A stretch of 64,000 nucleotides of DNA, from the NCBI GenBank assembly GCA_902786465.1, contig CADACQ010000003.1, positions 1 through 64,000 of the forward strand. The letters are read 5' to 3'. The stretch comes from an uncultured Eubacteriales bacterium (lineage in GTDB: Bacteria > Bacillota > Clostridia > Christensenellales > CAG-138). A program made the position numbers and the translations under genes. The notes beneath the pieces are model-generated. The model worked only from the letters and a program-made list of their open reading frames with translations. It was not told the DNA's origin and made no database searches. Positions within the stretch are counted from its first letter, which is position 1. Every line of letters starts with the position of its first letter. Below are positions 16,406 to 24,480 of this stretch, in pieces.

Positions 16406-17055
16406 GCGGGTATGATGTCCTCCCCGTTGGCTTCCCCCGGCGTGGGGCGCACGGCGTAGCCCCAGCTGCCGTCGGCCGCCCGGGCGTAGGACACGTCCGG
16501 CTCCAGGGCGGGGACCTCCACGCTGTCCAAAAGGTTGTAGTTGGCGTCCACCAGCAGCAACGATTCCCCGTAGCGGCTGAGGCCGAAGCCGGTGCAGAGG
16601 GGGTCGGCGTCCGCCGCCTCGCTGCCACCGGTGAAATAGACCAGCAGATACTCCCCCGCCGCCAGCGTCACGTCGGGGAGCCTGTACTTGTAGCTCTGCT
16701 TGGGGTTGTCGGTGAGGCCGTAGTCCTTCAGGTTCAGGTCCCGGCTGGAGCCGTTGTAGAGCTCCACCCAATCGGGCGTGTCCAGGGTCTCGGATACCAG
16801 GGACTCGTGGTTGGCGGTGCAGATCTCGTTGATGATCAACGTGCCGCCGGAGGCCCCCGCCCTGAGATACTGCCAGAGCAGCAAACCCACGCCGCCCATG
16901 AGCAGGAATGTGATCAGCAGCCCCAAAGGCAGCCGAAGATCCGGCCCCCCGCGGCGGCCGCTGAATTCCTCCTCGAAGGAGGGCACGTCCGCCGGTGCGC
17001 CTTCGCTGTCCTCGGGGGAAAGCAGCTGTATATCGTTGGTTTCGTTGCGTTCCAT
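16396..17055 (-). CDS. Membrane-anchored lamin-tail-domain protein
   Basis: The product has an acidic N-terminal cytoplasmic segment, one transmembrane helix (LPLGLLITFLLMGGVGLLLW, about residues 42-61) and an extracellular lamin-tail domain (LIINEICTAN, DWVELYNGSS, LKDYGLTDN, GEYLLVYF). Such domains are found in secreted or wall proteins. The ATG at 17055 has no Shine-Dalgarno site and sits 7 bases after a -10 box; an upstream in-frame GTG at 17115 also lacks one. Confidence 0.75.
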   Translation of the reverse strand: MERNETNDIQLLSPEDSEGAPADVPSFEEEFSGRRGGPDLRLPLGLLITFLLMGGVGLLLWQYLRAGASGGTLIINEICTANHESLVSETLDTPDWVELYNGSSRDLNLKDYGLTDNPKQSYKYRLPDVTLAAGEYLLVYFTGGSEAADADPLCTGFGLSRYGESLLLVDANYNLLDSVEVPALEPDVSYARAADGSWGYAVRPTPGEANGEDIIPAWN

Positions 17056-17062
17056 GGAGGTA

Positions 17063-17091
17063 AGTATATCATGGATCGGCGGGATTGGGAA
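17063..17091 (-). promoter_or_regulatory. Promoter giving a probable leaderless mRNA for the lamin-tail gene
   Basis: Reading leftward, TTCCCA (17086-17091), 17 bp and TATACT (17063-17068) end 7 bases before the ATG at 17055. Confidence 0.5.
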
Positions 17092-17132
17092 CAGGCCCGC
17101 TGCAACTTTTTTCACGGATGAAGGGGAAAAAC

Positions 17133-17161
17133 TTGCGCAAGCGGCATCGAGTCGCTATAAT
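17133..17161 (+). promoter_or_regulatory. lysC promoter
   Basis: TTGCGC (17133-17138), 17 bp and TATAAT (17156-17161) precede a short leader with a strong GGAAAGGAGG ribosome site and the ATG at 17197. No lysine riboswitch is visible, because the leader is under 40 bases. Confidence 0.75.
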
Positions 17162-17196
17162 ATATACATTATGGGGGAAAGGAGGTCCTTGTATCC

Positions 17197-18519
17197 ATGG
17201 TCAAGACCGCAAAATTCGGCGGCTCGTCCCTGAGCGACGCCGGTCAGTTCCAAAAGGTGGCCGCCATCGTCCGCGCCGATCCAACGCGCCGGTTCATCGT
17301 GGTCAGCGCGCCGGGCAAGCGCTTTTCGGGAGACGACAAGATCACGGACCTGCTCTACCGGTGCGCCGCCCTGGCCGGCCGGCGGGAGGACTTCTCCGCC
17401 CCCTTCGCCCTGATCCGGGATCGGTATCTGTCCATCGAACGGGACCTGGGCCTGGAGCAAGCCCATATGGAGCAAGCTTTGGGTCAAATCGAAGCCGCCT
17501 TGAGAAGCGGCACGGCTAGCCGGGACTTCGTGGCCAGCCGGGGCGAATACCTCTGCGCCAGGCTCATGGCCGCCTACCTGGGCGTGCCCATGGTGGACGC
17601 GGCTGAGCTCATCTGCTTTGAGCCGGATGGGTCCCTGGACATGGGGGCCACCGAGCGCCGCAGCGCCTTCCTGCAGGATATGCCCATGGCCGTGATTCCG
17701 GGCTTTTACGGCACCATGCCGGACGGGTCCGTCCGGACCTTCTCCCGGGGCGGGTCCGACATCACGGGCGCTATCGTCGCCCGGGTGGTCCATGCCACGG
17801 AATACGAGAACTGGACCGACGTGGACGGGTTCATGATGGCCGACCCCCGGATCGTGCCGGAGGCGAGGGTCATGCACGCCGTGTCCTATGAGGAGCTGCG
17901 GGAGCTGAGCTACATGGGGGCTTCGGTGCTCCACGAGGACAGCATCTTCCCCGTGCGGGAGGCCCGCATCCCCATCCGGGTGCGGAACACCAACCGGCCC
18001 GAGGCCGGCGGCACCTGGATCGTGAACGAAGGCACCCTCATGAAGGAGCACCGCCACGGCCTGGTGGCGGGCATCTCCGGGCGCAAAGGGTTCACCATGA
18101 TCACCCTGACCAAGGAGAACCTGCACCGGCAGGTGGGCTTCGGCTACGGGCTCCTGAAGATTTTGGACCGCCACAACATCAGCTTCGAAAGCATGCCCTG
18201 CGGCATCGACAACCTGACCGTCATTCTGAACGACGCGGACATCAAAGGGAAGATGGACATCCTGTACCACGAGATCCGGACGGAGCTGAAGCCGGACACC
18301 GTGGAAATCGCCAGCTCCATCGCCCTCATCGCCACCGTGGGCCGAGGCATGGCCCGCACCGCCGGCGTGGCCGCCCGACTCTTCACCGCCCTGTCGGAGG
18401 CGGGGATCAGCTCCCGGATCATCGACCAGAGCCCCAAGGAGATGAACCTGATCGTGGGCGTGGACCAGCGGGACTTCGAAACCGCCGTCCGGGCCATCTA
18501 TCGGGCGTTCTGTCAGTAG
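17197..18519 (+). CDS. lysC: Aspartate kinase
   Basis: This enzyme carries out the first step of the aspartate family pathway, phosphorylating aspartate with ATP. The kinase core has KFGGSSLSD at residues 6-14, FSRGGSDITGA near 183-193 and the YENWTDVDGFM and DPRIVPEA blocks. Two ACT regulatory domains follow (about 285-440) with the FGYGLLKILDRHNIS and VGRGMARTAGVAARLF segments. The length of 440 residues fits the monofunctional enzymes. Feedback control by lysine or threonine is expected from the ACT domains but cannot be read here. Confidence 0.92.
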   Translation: MVKTAKFGGSSLSDAGQFQKVAAIVRADPTRRFIVVSAPGKRFSGDDKITDLLYRCAALAGRREDFSAPFALIRDRYLSIERDLGLEQAHMEQALGQIEAALRSGTASRDFVASRGEYLCARLMAAYLGVPMVDAAELICFEPDGSLDMGATERRSAFLQDMPMAVIPGFYGTMPDGSVRTFSRGGSDITGAIVARVVHATEYENWTDVDGFMMADPRIVPEARVMHAVSYEELRELSYMGASVLHEDSIFPVREARIPIRVRNTNRPEAGGTWIVNEGTLMKEHRHGLVAGISGRKGFTMITLTKENLHRQVGFGYGLLKILDRHNISFESMPCGIDNLTVILNDADIKGKMDILYHEIRTELKPDTVEIASSIALIATVGRGMARTAGVAARLFTALSEAGISSRIIDQSPKEMNLIVGVDQRDFETAVRAIYRAFCQ

Positions 18520-18540
18520 ACGGTTTTGGTTTTTTCTTTT

Positions 18541-18674
18541 GCCGCTTTTTCTCTTTAGGCTAAAGAGAAAAAGCGGCGGAAAAAGAGAAATGCAAGAAGG
18601 AGTATAGCTTTTCTCCCTAAAGCTACACTCCTTCTTTAAGTTCTTTTTGGTCCTTTTTCTTACAAGAAAAAGGA
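18541..18674. repeat. Multi-palindrome intergenic repeat, copy C
   Basis: Three palindromes stand in the reverse order to copy A. The first is a 17-bp perfect stem around GGC with the CTTTTTCTCTTTA core (18541-18577). The second is an 18-bp stem with one mismatch containing AAGAAGGAGT (18594-18636). The third is TCCTTTTTCTT/AAGAAAAAGGA (18651-18674). They lie between the convergent lysC and GNAT genes and probably also terminate both. Confidence 0.78.
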
Positions 18675-18694
18675 TCAGGCTTTCAATAAACACC

Positions 18695-19411
18695 TTACCC
18701 CATACACCAGCAAAGCCGCTTGGTGCGGTCCACGGTCATGCCCAGGTTGGCCTGGAGGGAGAAGGACTTCTCGTTGTCGCAGAACACCTGGCCGTAGGGG
18801 GTCCAGCCCCGATCCAGGCAGAAATTGATAAAGAATTTCTCAATGGCCCGGCCGATGCCCAGCTTTCGGTACTCCGGGAACACCTCCAGCAGGCCCATGG
18901 ACCCGTCGGCGTGGAGGCCCATGAACCCCGCCAGCTTCCCCTCATATTCCGCGGCGAACAGCTCCCCCTTCTCGATGTGCTCCCGGGCCTCGGATTCGTC
19001 CTCAATGTCGTAATGGGCCAGGAACTCCGGCAGCTCCTCCACCCGGAAGGGCCGGATGATGAGGCCGGGGCAGTCCCAGGCCAGCTTCTCTCCCTTCAAA
19101 TACGCCACGTTGCAGCAATAGTCGCTGAGCTGCAGGCCGAACCGCGCCCTCAGCATCTCGGGGACCCCCGGTCCCCGGGCCACCACGCAGCGGGGATCGG
19201 GCCGCCCCGCGAAGGCAGCCAGCCCGGCCTCGGGGCTGTCCGCGGTCAACAGATAGAAATCCGGTATCTCGCTGCGCCGGACGAGCACCGTGCTCCCCTC
19301 GAAGTAGACCACCTGGCCCCGGCCCCGCCGAAGGGCCTCCAGCATGTCCACGTGCCATATATAGTCCCGCTCCAGGAAGCGGATGGCCGCCTGCTGTCGC
19401 TCGCTGTTCAT
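18695..19411 (-). CDS. GNAT-family N-acetyltransferase
   Basis: The C-terminal half (about residues 118-225) has the GNAT fold: GKLAGFMGLHADGSMGLLEV followed by the acetyl-CoA loop PEYRKLGIGRAIEKFF. The N-terminal half is a second, degenerate domain as in FR47-like double-GNAT proteins. The acceptor substrate is unknown. It overlaps the stop of the upstream M15 gene by 4 bases (ATGA), so the two are cotranscribed. Confidence 0.83.
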   Translation of the reverse strand: MNSERQQAAIRFLERDYIWHVDMLEALRRGRGQVVYFEGSTVLVRRSEIPDFYLLTADSPEAGLAAFAGRPDPRCVVARGPGVPEMLRARFGLQLSDYCCNVAYLKGEKLAWDCPGLIIRPFRVEELPEFLAHYDIEDESEAREHIEKGELFAAEYEGKLAGFMGLHADGSMGLLEVFPEYRKLGIGRAIEKFFINFCLDRGWTPYGQVFCDNEKSFSLQANLGMTVDRTKRLCWCMG

Positions 19412-20307
19412 CGCTTCACTCCGCTCAGTTCCTTATAGAAGTGCTGATAATCCTTGTCCCCGTTCCAGTCGCCGCCCCACTTCCAGCCGTGGGCGATGAA
19501 GACCTTGTAGCAATAGTCGCTGTGGTCGATCATATGGGGCCGCTTGTCCTTCCGATCGAGATACTCCCGCGCCTCCTCCGGAGACACCCGGCCCTTGTTC
19601 ATGTAGGGGTTCTGGAGGGGGTTGATGTCGATGGCCGCGCCGAAGCTGTGCCAGGACAGATGGTTGGCCCCGGTCACCTGCCGATAGCAGAAGGCGGAGG
19701 TGTTGTTGGCTCGCATGGAGTTGCCGTCGTCTCCGGGCTGGCCGAAATCGTCCACCAGCTTCACGGAGGCCAGGGGATATTTCTTCACATAGAGCTTATA
19801 GAAGATGTCGATCACGTCCCCCGCCACCTTCCGATGGACCATCAGCTCTCCCTCCTGCTCAGCGCCGTCGAAATCGACGTAGAGGATCCGCACGTAGCGA
19901 AGGTCGTCGTAGCTCACCCGGCAGGGCTCCCCCTCGGCCGGGTAACTCATGCCCGTGATCCGTGCCTTCAGCTCGTCGGTCAAGGTCACGTAGAAGAATC
20001 GGTCGTCCTTCTTGTGGTTCACCCGCTTCTGACCCTCGTAGGGGTCCGGGGTGGCCGTAGGCACCGGCGTAGCCGTGGGCACGGGCGTGGGCGTGGCCGT
20101 GGGCTCCGGGGTGGGGGCGGGCGTCACGGTGGCCTGGGCTTTCGGCGCGGCGATCACCGCCTCCTGGGCTTTCGCCGGGGCGGCGGTCAGGGCGGGCGCC
20201 GAGGCGTCCGTTGGGGACGGCGCGGCTTCGGCCGGGGCGGAGGCGCTCCGGCAGCCCGCCAACAGCAGGACCGATATGGTGGTCAGCATGAATCGTTTCT
20301 TCCACAT
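19408..20307 (-). CDS. Lipoprotein of the M15 peptidase family (D-Ala-D-Ala carboxypeptidase-like)
   Basis: A lipoprotein signal with lipobox LLAGC places the modified Cys at residue 19. A low-complexity Ala/Pro/Thr linker follows (about 20-90) and then an M15 catalytic domain. Zinc-site features are SWHSFGAAIDINP near 207-219 and the C-terminal WKWGGDWNGDKDYQHF. Such enzymes cut peptidoglycan stem peptides outside the membrane. The ATG at 20307 is chosen because it lies at the start of the signal peptide; it has no clear ribosome site. Confidence 0.85.
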   Translation of the reverse strand: MWKKRFMLTTISVLLLAGCRSASAPAEAAPSPTDASAPALTAAPAKAQEAVIAAPKAQATVTPAPTPEPTATPTPVPTATPVPTATPDPYEGQKRVNHKKDDRFFYVTLTDELKARITGMSYPAEGEPCRVSYDDLRYVRILYVDFDGAEQEGELMVHRKVAGDVIDIFYKLYVKKYPLASVKLVDDFGQPGDDGNSMRANNTSAFCYRQVTGANHLSWHSFGAAIDINPLQNPYMNKGRVSPEEAREYLDRKDKRPHMIDHSDYCYKVFIAHGWKWGGDWNGDKDYQHFYKELSGVKR

Positions 20308-20313
20308 GGCCCC

Positions 20314-20342
20314 ATTATAGCGTATCTTTTTGGATATGTACA
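20314..20342 (-). promoter_or_regulatory. Promoter giving a probable leaderless mRNA for the M15 gene
   Basis: Reading leftward, TGTACA (20337-20342), 17 bp and a perfect TATAAT (20314-20319) end 6 bases before the ATG at 20307. The bases between are GGGGCC. Confidence 0.55.
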
Positions 20343-20371
20343 CAAAAAGCTCTGGAAATCCTGAAATTGTA

Positions 20372-20380
20372 TGATATAAT
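20372..20380 (+). promoter_or_regulatory. proS promoter with an extended -10 box
   Basis: TGATATAAT (20372-20380) is an extended -10 element; the -35 region is weak. A ribosome site CAGGAG lies 8-13 bases before the ATG at 20417. No T-box leader fits in the short 5' region. Confidence 0.6.
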
Positions 20381-20416
20381 AAACGATACGTAAAAATGTA
20401 ACAGGAGAATCACACC

Positions 20417-22156
20417 ATGAAAGTCAGCCAGCTTTTGGGCGAACGGTATAAGGACCGGGTCGCGGACATCGAGAGCCAGAACCTCATGACCCGGGGCGGA
20501 TATATGAAACAGGTGGGCAACGGCATCTATTCCCTGCTGCCCCCCGCTACGCGCATCCAGCGCAAGATCGAGAGGATCCTACGGGAGGAGATGGACCGGA
20601 TCGACGGGCAGGAGGTCCTCTTCCCCGTGACCATGCCCGCCAGCCTCTGGCAGTCCTCCGGCCGTTGGGACAGCATCGGCAGCGAGATGCTCCGCTTCAA
20701 GGATCGGTCCGGGGCGGACATGTGCCTTGGCATGACCCACGAGGAGGCCGCCGTCCACATGGCCAACAACATCGCGGGCACCTACCAGAAGTATCCCTTC
20801 ATGATCTACCAGATCCAGACCAAGTTCCGGGACGAGCCCCGGGCCCGGGGCGGCCTCATCCGCGTCCGGGAGTTCACCATGAAGGACGCCTACTCCTTCC
20901 ACACCTCCCAGGCGGACCTGGAGCGGTACTACGACCGGTGCTACCGGGCCTACGAGCGCATCTACGCCCGGGCGGGCATCCCCGAGGTCATTGCCGTCAA
21001 GTCCGACTCCGGCATGATGGGCGGCAAGGTGAGCCATGAGTTCATGCTCCTCACCGACATCGGCGAGGACACCCTGGTCATCTGCCCCGAGTGCGGCTAC
21101 CGGGCCAACATGGAGGCGGCGGAGTGCATCGTCCACAACGAGGCGGACGCCGTGCTAAAACCCCTGGAGACGGTCTATACCGGGGAAGCGAAGACCATCG
21201 AGGACGTATGCCTCCTTTTGGGCAGCAAGCCCGAGAAATCCTGCAAGGCCGTGGTCTACCAGCGCAACGAGGACGACAGCTTCGTGCTCATCTTCACCCG
21301 GGGCGACATCGAGGTGAACGAGACTAAGCTGACCAACTACCTGAAGGCGGCCGTCCACCCCGCCGTGGATATCGAGAACGCCAACCTGTGCGCCGGGAAC
21401 ATCGGGCCGGTGGAGCTCTCCGCCAAGGCCACTATCCTCTTCGACAGGTCATTGGTGGGCGCCACCAACCTCATTTGCGGCGCCAACAAGGAGGCCTACC
21501 ACCTGACGGGCTTTACCCCCGCCCGGGACCTGCCCGCGGGCACCGTGTACGTGGATCTGGGCAAGGCCCAGGGGGGCGGCGAGTGCCCCAGCTGCCACAA
21601 GCACAGCATCCAGATCCGCCGGGGCATCGAGGTGGGCAACATCTTCCAGCTGGGCCGCCGGTACACCGAAGCCATGGGCATGACCTATGACGACGAGAAC
21701 GGCAACCGGGTCAACCCCATCATGGGCTGCTACGGCATCGGCGTGGGCCGGCTCATGGCCTCCGTCTGCGAGGAGAAGCACGACCAGTACGGCCCCATCT
21801 GGCCCATCACCATCGCCCCCTGGGAGGTGGAGATCTGCGCCCTGAGGGCCGACAACGCCGAGGTGAAGGCGGAGGCTTCCAAGCTCTACGACGAACTCAC
21901 CCGAGCCGGGGCCGAGGTGCTGCTGGACGATCGGGCCGTATCCGCTGGGTTCATGTTCTCCGACGCGGACCTGTTCGGCTGCCCGGTGCGCATCATCGTC
22001 AGCCCCAAGACGTTGGGCCGCGGGGTCGTTGAGCTGGCCACCCGGGATAAGAGCGTGAAGGAGGACGTGGCCCTTGCCGACGCCCCCGCCCGGATCCTGG
22101 CCCTCATCCAGGAGCTCAAGGACCAGGTGTGGGCCAAGGTGCCGGAAAGCATCTGA
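20417..22156 (+). CDS. proS: Prolyl-tRNA synthetase (bacterial type)
   Basis: The product is a 579-residue class II synthetase. Motif 1 lies near the N-terminus, with YSLLPPATRIQRKIERI and the block VLFPVTMPASLWQ. Motif 2 is FRDEPRARGGLIRVREFTMKDAYSFH split around residues 136-162. An INS editing domain (about 230-385) is followed by motif 3 (GCYGIGVGRLMAS) and an anticodon-binding domain. It charges tRNA-Pro and can clear Ala-tRNA-Pro. It is monocistronic, with its own promoter and terminator. Confidence 0.95.
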   Translation: MKVSQLLGERYKDRVADIESQNLMTRGGYMKQVGNGIYSLLPPATRIQRKIERILREEMDRIDGQEVLFPVTMPASLWQSSGRWDSIGSEMLRFKDRSGADMCLGMTHEEAAVHMANNIAGTYQKYPFMIYQIQTKFRDEPRARGGLIRVREFTMKDAYSFHTSQADLERYYDRCYRAYERIYARAGIPEVIAVKSDSGMMGGKVSHEFMLLTDIGEDTLVICPECGYRANMEAAECIVHNEADAVLKPLETVYTGEAKTIEDVCLLLGSKPEKSCKAVVYQRNEDDSFVLIFTRGDIEVNETKLTNYLKAAVHPAVDIENANLCAGNIGPVELSAKATILFDRSLVGATNLICGANKEAYHLTGFTPARDLPAGTVYVDLGKAQGGGECPSCHKHSIQIRRGIEVGNIFQLGRRYTEAMGMTYDDENGNRVNPIMGCYGIGVGRLMASVCEEKHDQYGPIWPITIAPWEVEICALRADNAEVKAEASKLYDELTRAGAEVLLDDRAVSAGFMFSDADLFGCPVRIIVSPKTLGRGVVELATRDKSVKEDVALADAPARILALIQELKDQVWAKVPESI

Positions 22157-22175
22157 CCTGATTTCAACATGGACG

Positions 22176-22200
22176 GCCCCACGCTCCTGCGGCGTGGGGC
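22176..22200 (+). terminator. proS terminator
   Basis: A 9-bp stem GCCCCACGC/GCGTGGGGC with a 7-nt loop is followed by TGTGTTTTCCGTTTTTTT. Confidence 0.88.
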
Positions 22201-22319
22201 TGTGTTTTCCGTTTTTTTACTTTTTCAGCGCGAAAAAACGCCCCGGCGGTTTGCTTTTCCCCCGGGTTGCGTGTATACTACAGGATAAGTATAGAAGAAG
22301 CAAGGAGTTCTCTGTTCCC

Positions 22320-22876
22320 GTGAAAGATCGCAGTCAGATCTGGAGCATCCCCAACCTCATCAGCCTGTTTCGGCTGCTGCTCATTCCCCTGCTGGTGGCC
22401 CTCTACTGGAAGGGCCGGACCCTGGCCGCCCTCATCGTGTTCGGCGTCTCCGCCGCCTCCGACATCCTGGACGGGCAGATCGCCCGCCGGTTCGACATGG
22501 TGACGGACCTGGGGAAGATGCTGGACCCCCTGGCCGACAAGCTGACCCAGGGGGCCGCCGCCATCTGCGTGGCCCGGAACCACCCCCAGCTGTTCCTGCT
22601 GTTCGGGCTCATGGCCGTGAAGGAGCTGACCCAGGCGTTCATCGGCGCCCGCTCCATGAAGCAGACCGGCCAGGCCTTCAGCGCCCGGTGGTACGGCAAG
22701 GCCTGCACCGTCATCACCACCACCTGCCTCATGGTCATGTTCGCCTTCCCCAAGATACCGGAGAGCTGGATCAACGGCATGCTGATCCTGTGCGCCATCG
22801 TGATGCTGGTCACGCTGGCCCTCTACGCCAACTACTTTATCAAGTCCAGAGCGGCGGGAAGGAGCAGGCCGCGTGA
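22320..22876 (+). pseudogene. pgsA: CDP-alcohol phosphatidyltransferase (PgsA-like) with an apparent 1-base frameshift near its end
   Basis: The product has several membrane helices and the CDP-alcohol transferase motif in DILDGQIARRFDMVTDLGKM and LDPLADK (about residues 44-70). This enzyme type makes phosphatidylglycerol phosphate from CDP-diacylglycerol. It starts at GTG 22320, with AAGGAG 12 bases upstream. In the given sequence the frame does not close: it runs on over the HAD gene to 23519. One extra base around 22840-22865 would give a natural tail and a TGA at 22874-22876 overlapping the HAD GTG start. The gene is probably functional, or the base is a sequencing error. Confidence 0.75.
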
Positions 22877-23682
22877 CGGGCATACAGATAGCCGTGTTCG
22901 ACCTGGACGGGACGCTCCTTCAGCATGGAGCCTTGACCGGGGAAGCCGTTCGGATGCTGCGGGCATTGAAGAAAAGCGGCGTCCGGGTGGTCATCGCCAC
23001 GGGTCGACACCGGGGCACCGTGCCCCCGCGGCTGAAAAGTCCCCGGCTGGTGGACTACCTCATCTGCTCCAACGGGGCCCTGGTGGCCCCTGCCGGCGGG
23101 TCGCCCCTGCAGGAAAGGACCCTGTCCGGGGCGGAGCTGAAAGCGTTGATGGACCTGGGGGACCGATTCGGCTGCCGGTATTCCGTGAACATCGGCAGCA
23201 CCACCTTCCTGTCTCGGCAGGCGCCTTTGCAGCGGCCCAAGACCGACTGGCTCAGCGACACGAAGACCGTGGAGGGCTGGGGCGACTACCTGGCGCGTCC
23301 CGACGCCGGGGCGGAGAAGGTGATCTGTATCCCCGCCCGTGCGGAAGAGGAACGCACATTTCGAGCCCAGGCGGAAGCCGACGGTCGGTTCACCGTCTCG
23401 GGCTCCAACCGGATGACGGAGATCACCGTCCGGGGCGTCAGCAAGGGCAGTGCCCTTCAGTTTTTGGCCCAGCAGCTGAACGTGCCCAAAGAGGCCGTCG
23501 CGGCCTTCGGCAACGATGACAACGACCTGTCCCTGCGGCCCTATGCGGGCCGGTTCATCGTCCCCCGGGATGCCTCCCCCGCCGCCCTGGCGGCAGCGGA
23601 TCAGGTGGTGGAGAGCGTGCCGGCGGCGGCCCTGGGGCTGTGCATATCTTCGGAAGGAAAAGAGGCGAAGCGGTCATGGTGA
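22873..23682 (+). CDS. HAD-superfamily hydrolase (Cof-type, IIB)
   Basis: The catalytic motif DLDGTLL lies at about residues 10-16, motif II is ATGR near 42-45, and motif IV is GNDDNDLSL near 216-224. A IIB cap lies between. Such enzymes dephosphorylate sugar phosphates, nucleotides or lipid-related phosphates. It begins with GTG inside the expected end of the pgsA-like gene and overlaps cdsA by 7 bases. That makes a phospholipid-related phosphatase, such as one acting on phosphatidylglycerol phosphate, conceivable but unproven. Confidence 0.83.
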   Translation: MTGIQIAVFDLDGTLLQHGALTGEAVRMLRALKKSGVRVVIATGRHRGTVPPRLKSPRLVDYLICSNGALVAPAGGSPLQERTLSGAELKALMDLGDRFGCRYSVNIGSTTFLSRQAPLQRPKTDWLSDTKTVEGWGDYLARPDAGAEKVICIPARAEEERTFRAQAEADGRFTVSGSNRMTEITVRGVSKGSALQFLAQQLNVPKEAVAAFGNDDNDLSLRPYAGRFIVPRDASPAALAAADQVVESVPAAALGLCISSEGKEAKRSW

Positions 23683-24479
23683 AACGTCGGGTACCCATCG
23701 CCATCGGCATGGTGGCGCTGACGCTGCTGTGCTGCCTGTGGGGGCCCGTGCCCCGGCTCCTTTTCCTGCTCCTCTGCGGCCTCGCCGCCACCGGGGAGAC
23801 CAGGGCCATCCTGTCGAAGAAGGGGCCTTGGACCTACGGGGCCCTCCCCCTCCTCTTCGTGCTGGCCTGCGGGGTGTTGAGCTTCTTCCATGGGAAGCCG
23901 TTCTGGTACGCCGTGGCCTTCTTCGCCGCCGCCCAGCTTGTCCTGGCCCTGGGCGCCCTCGCCTACCGGGAGGGGCACGGGCAGGAAGCCCTTCGGGCGC
24001 TGACGGTGCTGGTGTACCCGGGGAGCCTGTTCGGGCTGCTGCTCTATTTGAGCCAGCTGGAGCGCTGGCTCTGGCCCTTCGCCGTGGGGCAGCTCACCGC
24101 CTGGATCTGCGACTCGGCGGCCCTGATCGTGGGGAAACAGTGGGGAAAGCATCGCCTGTCCACCCCGGTGAGCCCCCACAAGACCTGGGAGGGATGCCTG
24201 GCCGGCGCTGTGGCGGCCTTGCCCACGGGGCTTTTGTGCTGGGCCCTGTTCCGGGGCGGCTGTCCCCTGTCCCCCTGGGCCTGGATGCTGATCTGTCTCG
24301 TCTCGTCCAGCTGGGGGCAAATCGGGGACCTGGCGGCGTCTCTCGTCAAGCGGGCTGTGGGCGTCAAGGATTTTTCGAGCCTCCTGGGGCCCCACGGCGG
24401 GATCATGGACAAGTTCGACAGCATGGTGTTTTCCATCCCTTTGGCCTATCTTTGTTTGAGAATCGCGGGAGTCATGTGA
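23676..24479 (+). CDS. cdsA: Phosphatidate cytidylyltransferase
   Basis: The product is a 267-residue polytopic membrane protein with the CdsA signature in its C-terminal part: SPHKTWEG, then GQIGDLAASLVKRAVGVKDF, GPHGGIMDKFDS. It makes CDP-diacylglycerol from phosphatidate and CTP, the substrate of the pgsA-like enzyme in the same cluster. The start at 23676 overlaps the HAD stop; an upstream in-frame start at 23640 would overlap further and has no ribosome site. The GPHGG order differs slightly from the common PGHGG. Confidence 0.88.
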   Translation: MVKRRVPIAIGMVALTLLCCLWGPVPRLLFLLLCGLAATGETRAILSKKGPWTYGALPLLFVLACGVLSFFHGKPFWYAVAFFAAAQLVLALGALAYREGHGQEALRALTVLVYPGSLFGLLLYLSQLERWLWPFAVGQLTAWICDSAALIVGKQWGKHRLSTPVSPHKTWEGCLAGAVAALPTGLLCWALFRGGCPLSPWAWMLICLVSSSWGQIGDLAASLVKRAVGVKDFSSLLGPHGGIMDKFDSMVFSIPLAYLCLRIAGVM

Positions 24480-24480
24480 C

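Noticed and set aside
17162..17196. Lysine riboswitch before aspartate kinase
   Set aside because: The leader between the -10 box and the ATG is under 40 bases, too short for one.
22074..23519. Single 481-codon gene spanning the pgsA-like and HAD region
   Set aside because: The N-terminal part is the proS end read in another frame and the last 200 codons are the HAD gene out of frame. Only 22320 to about 22870 is pgsA-like.
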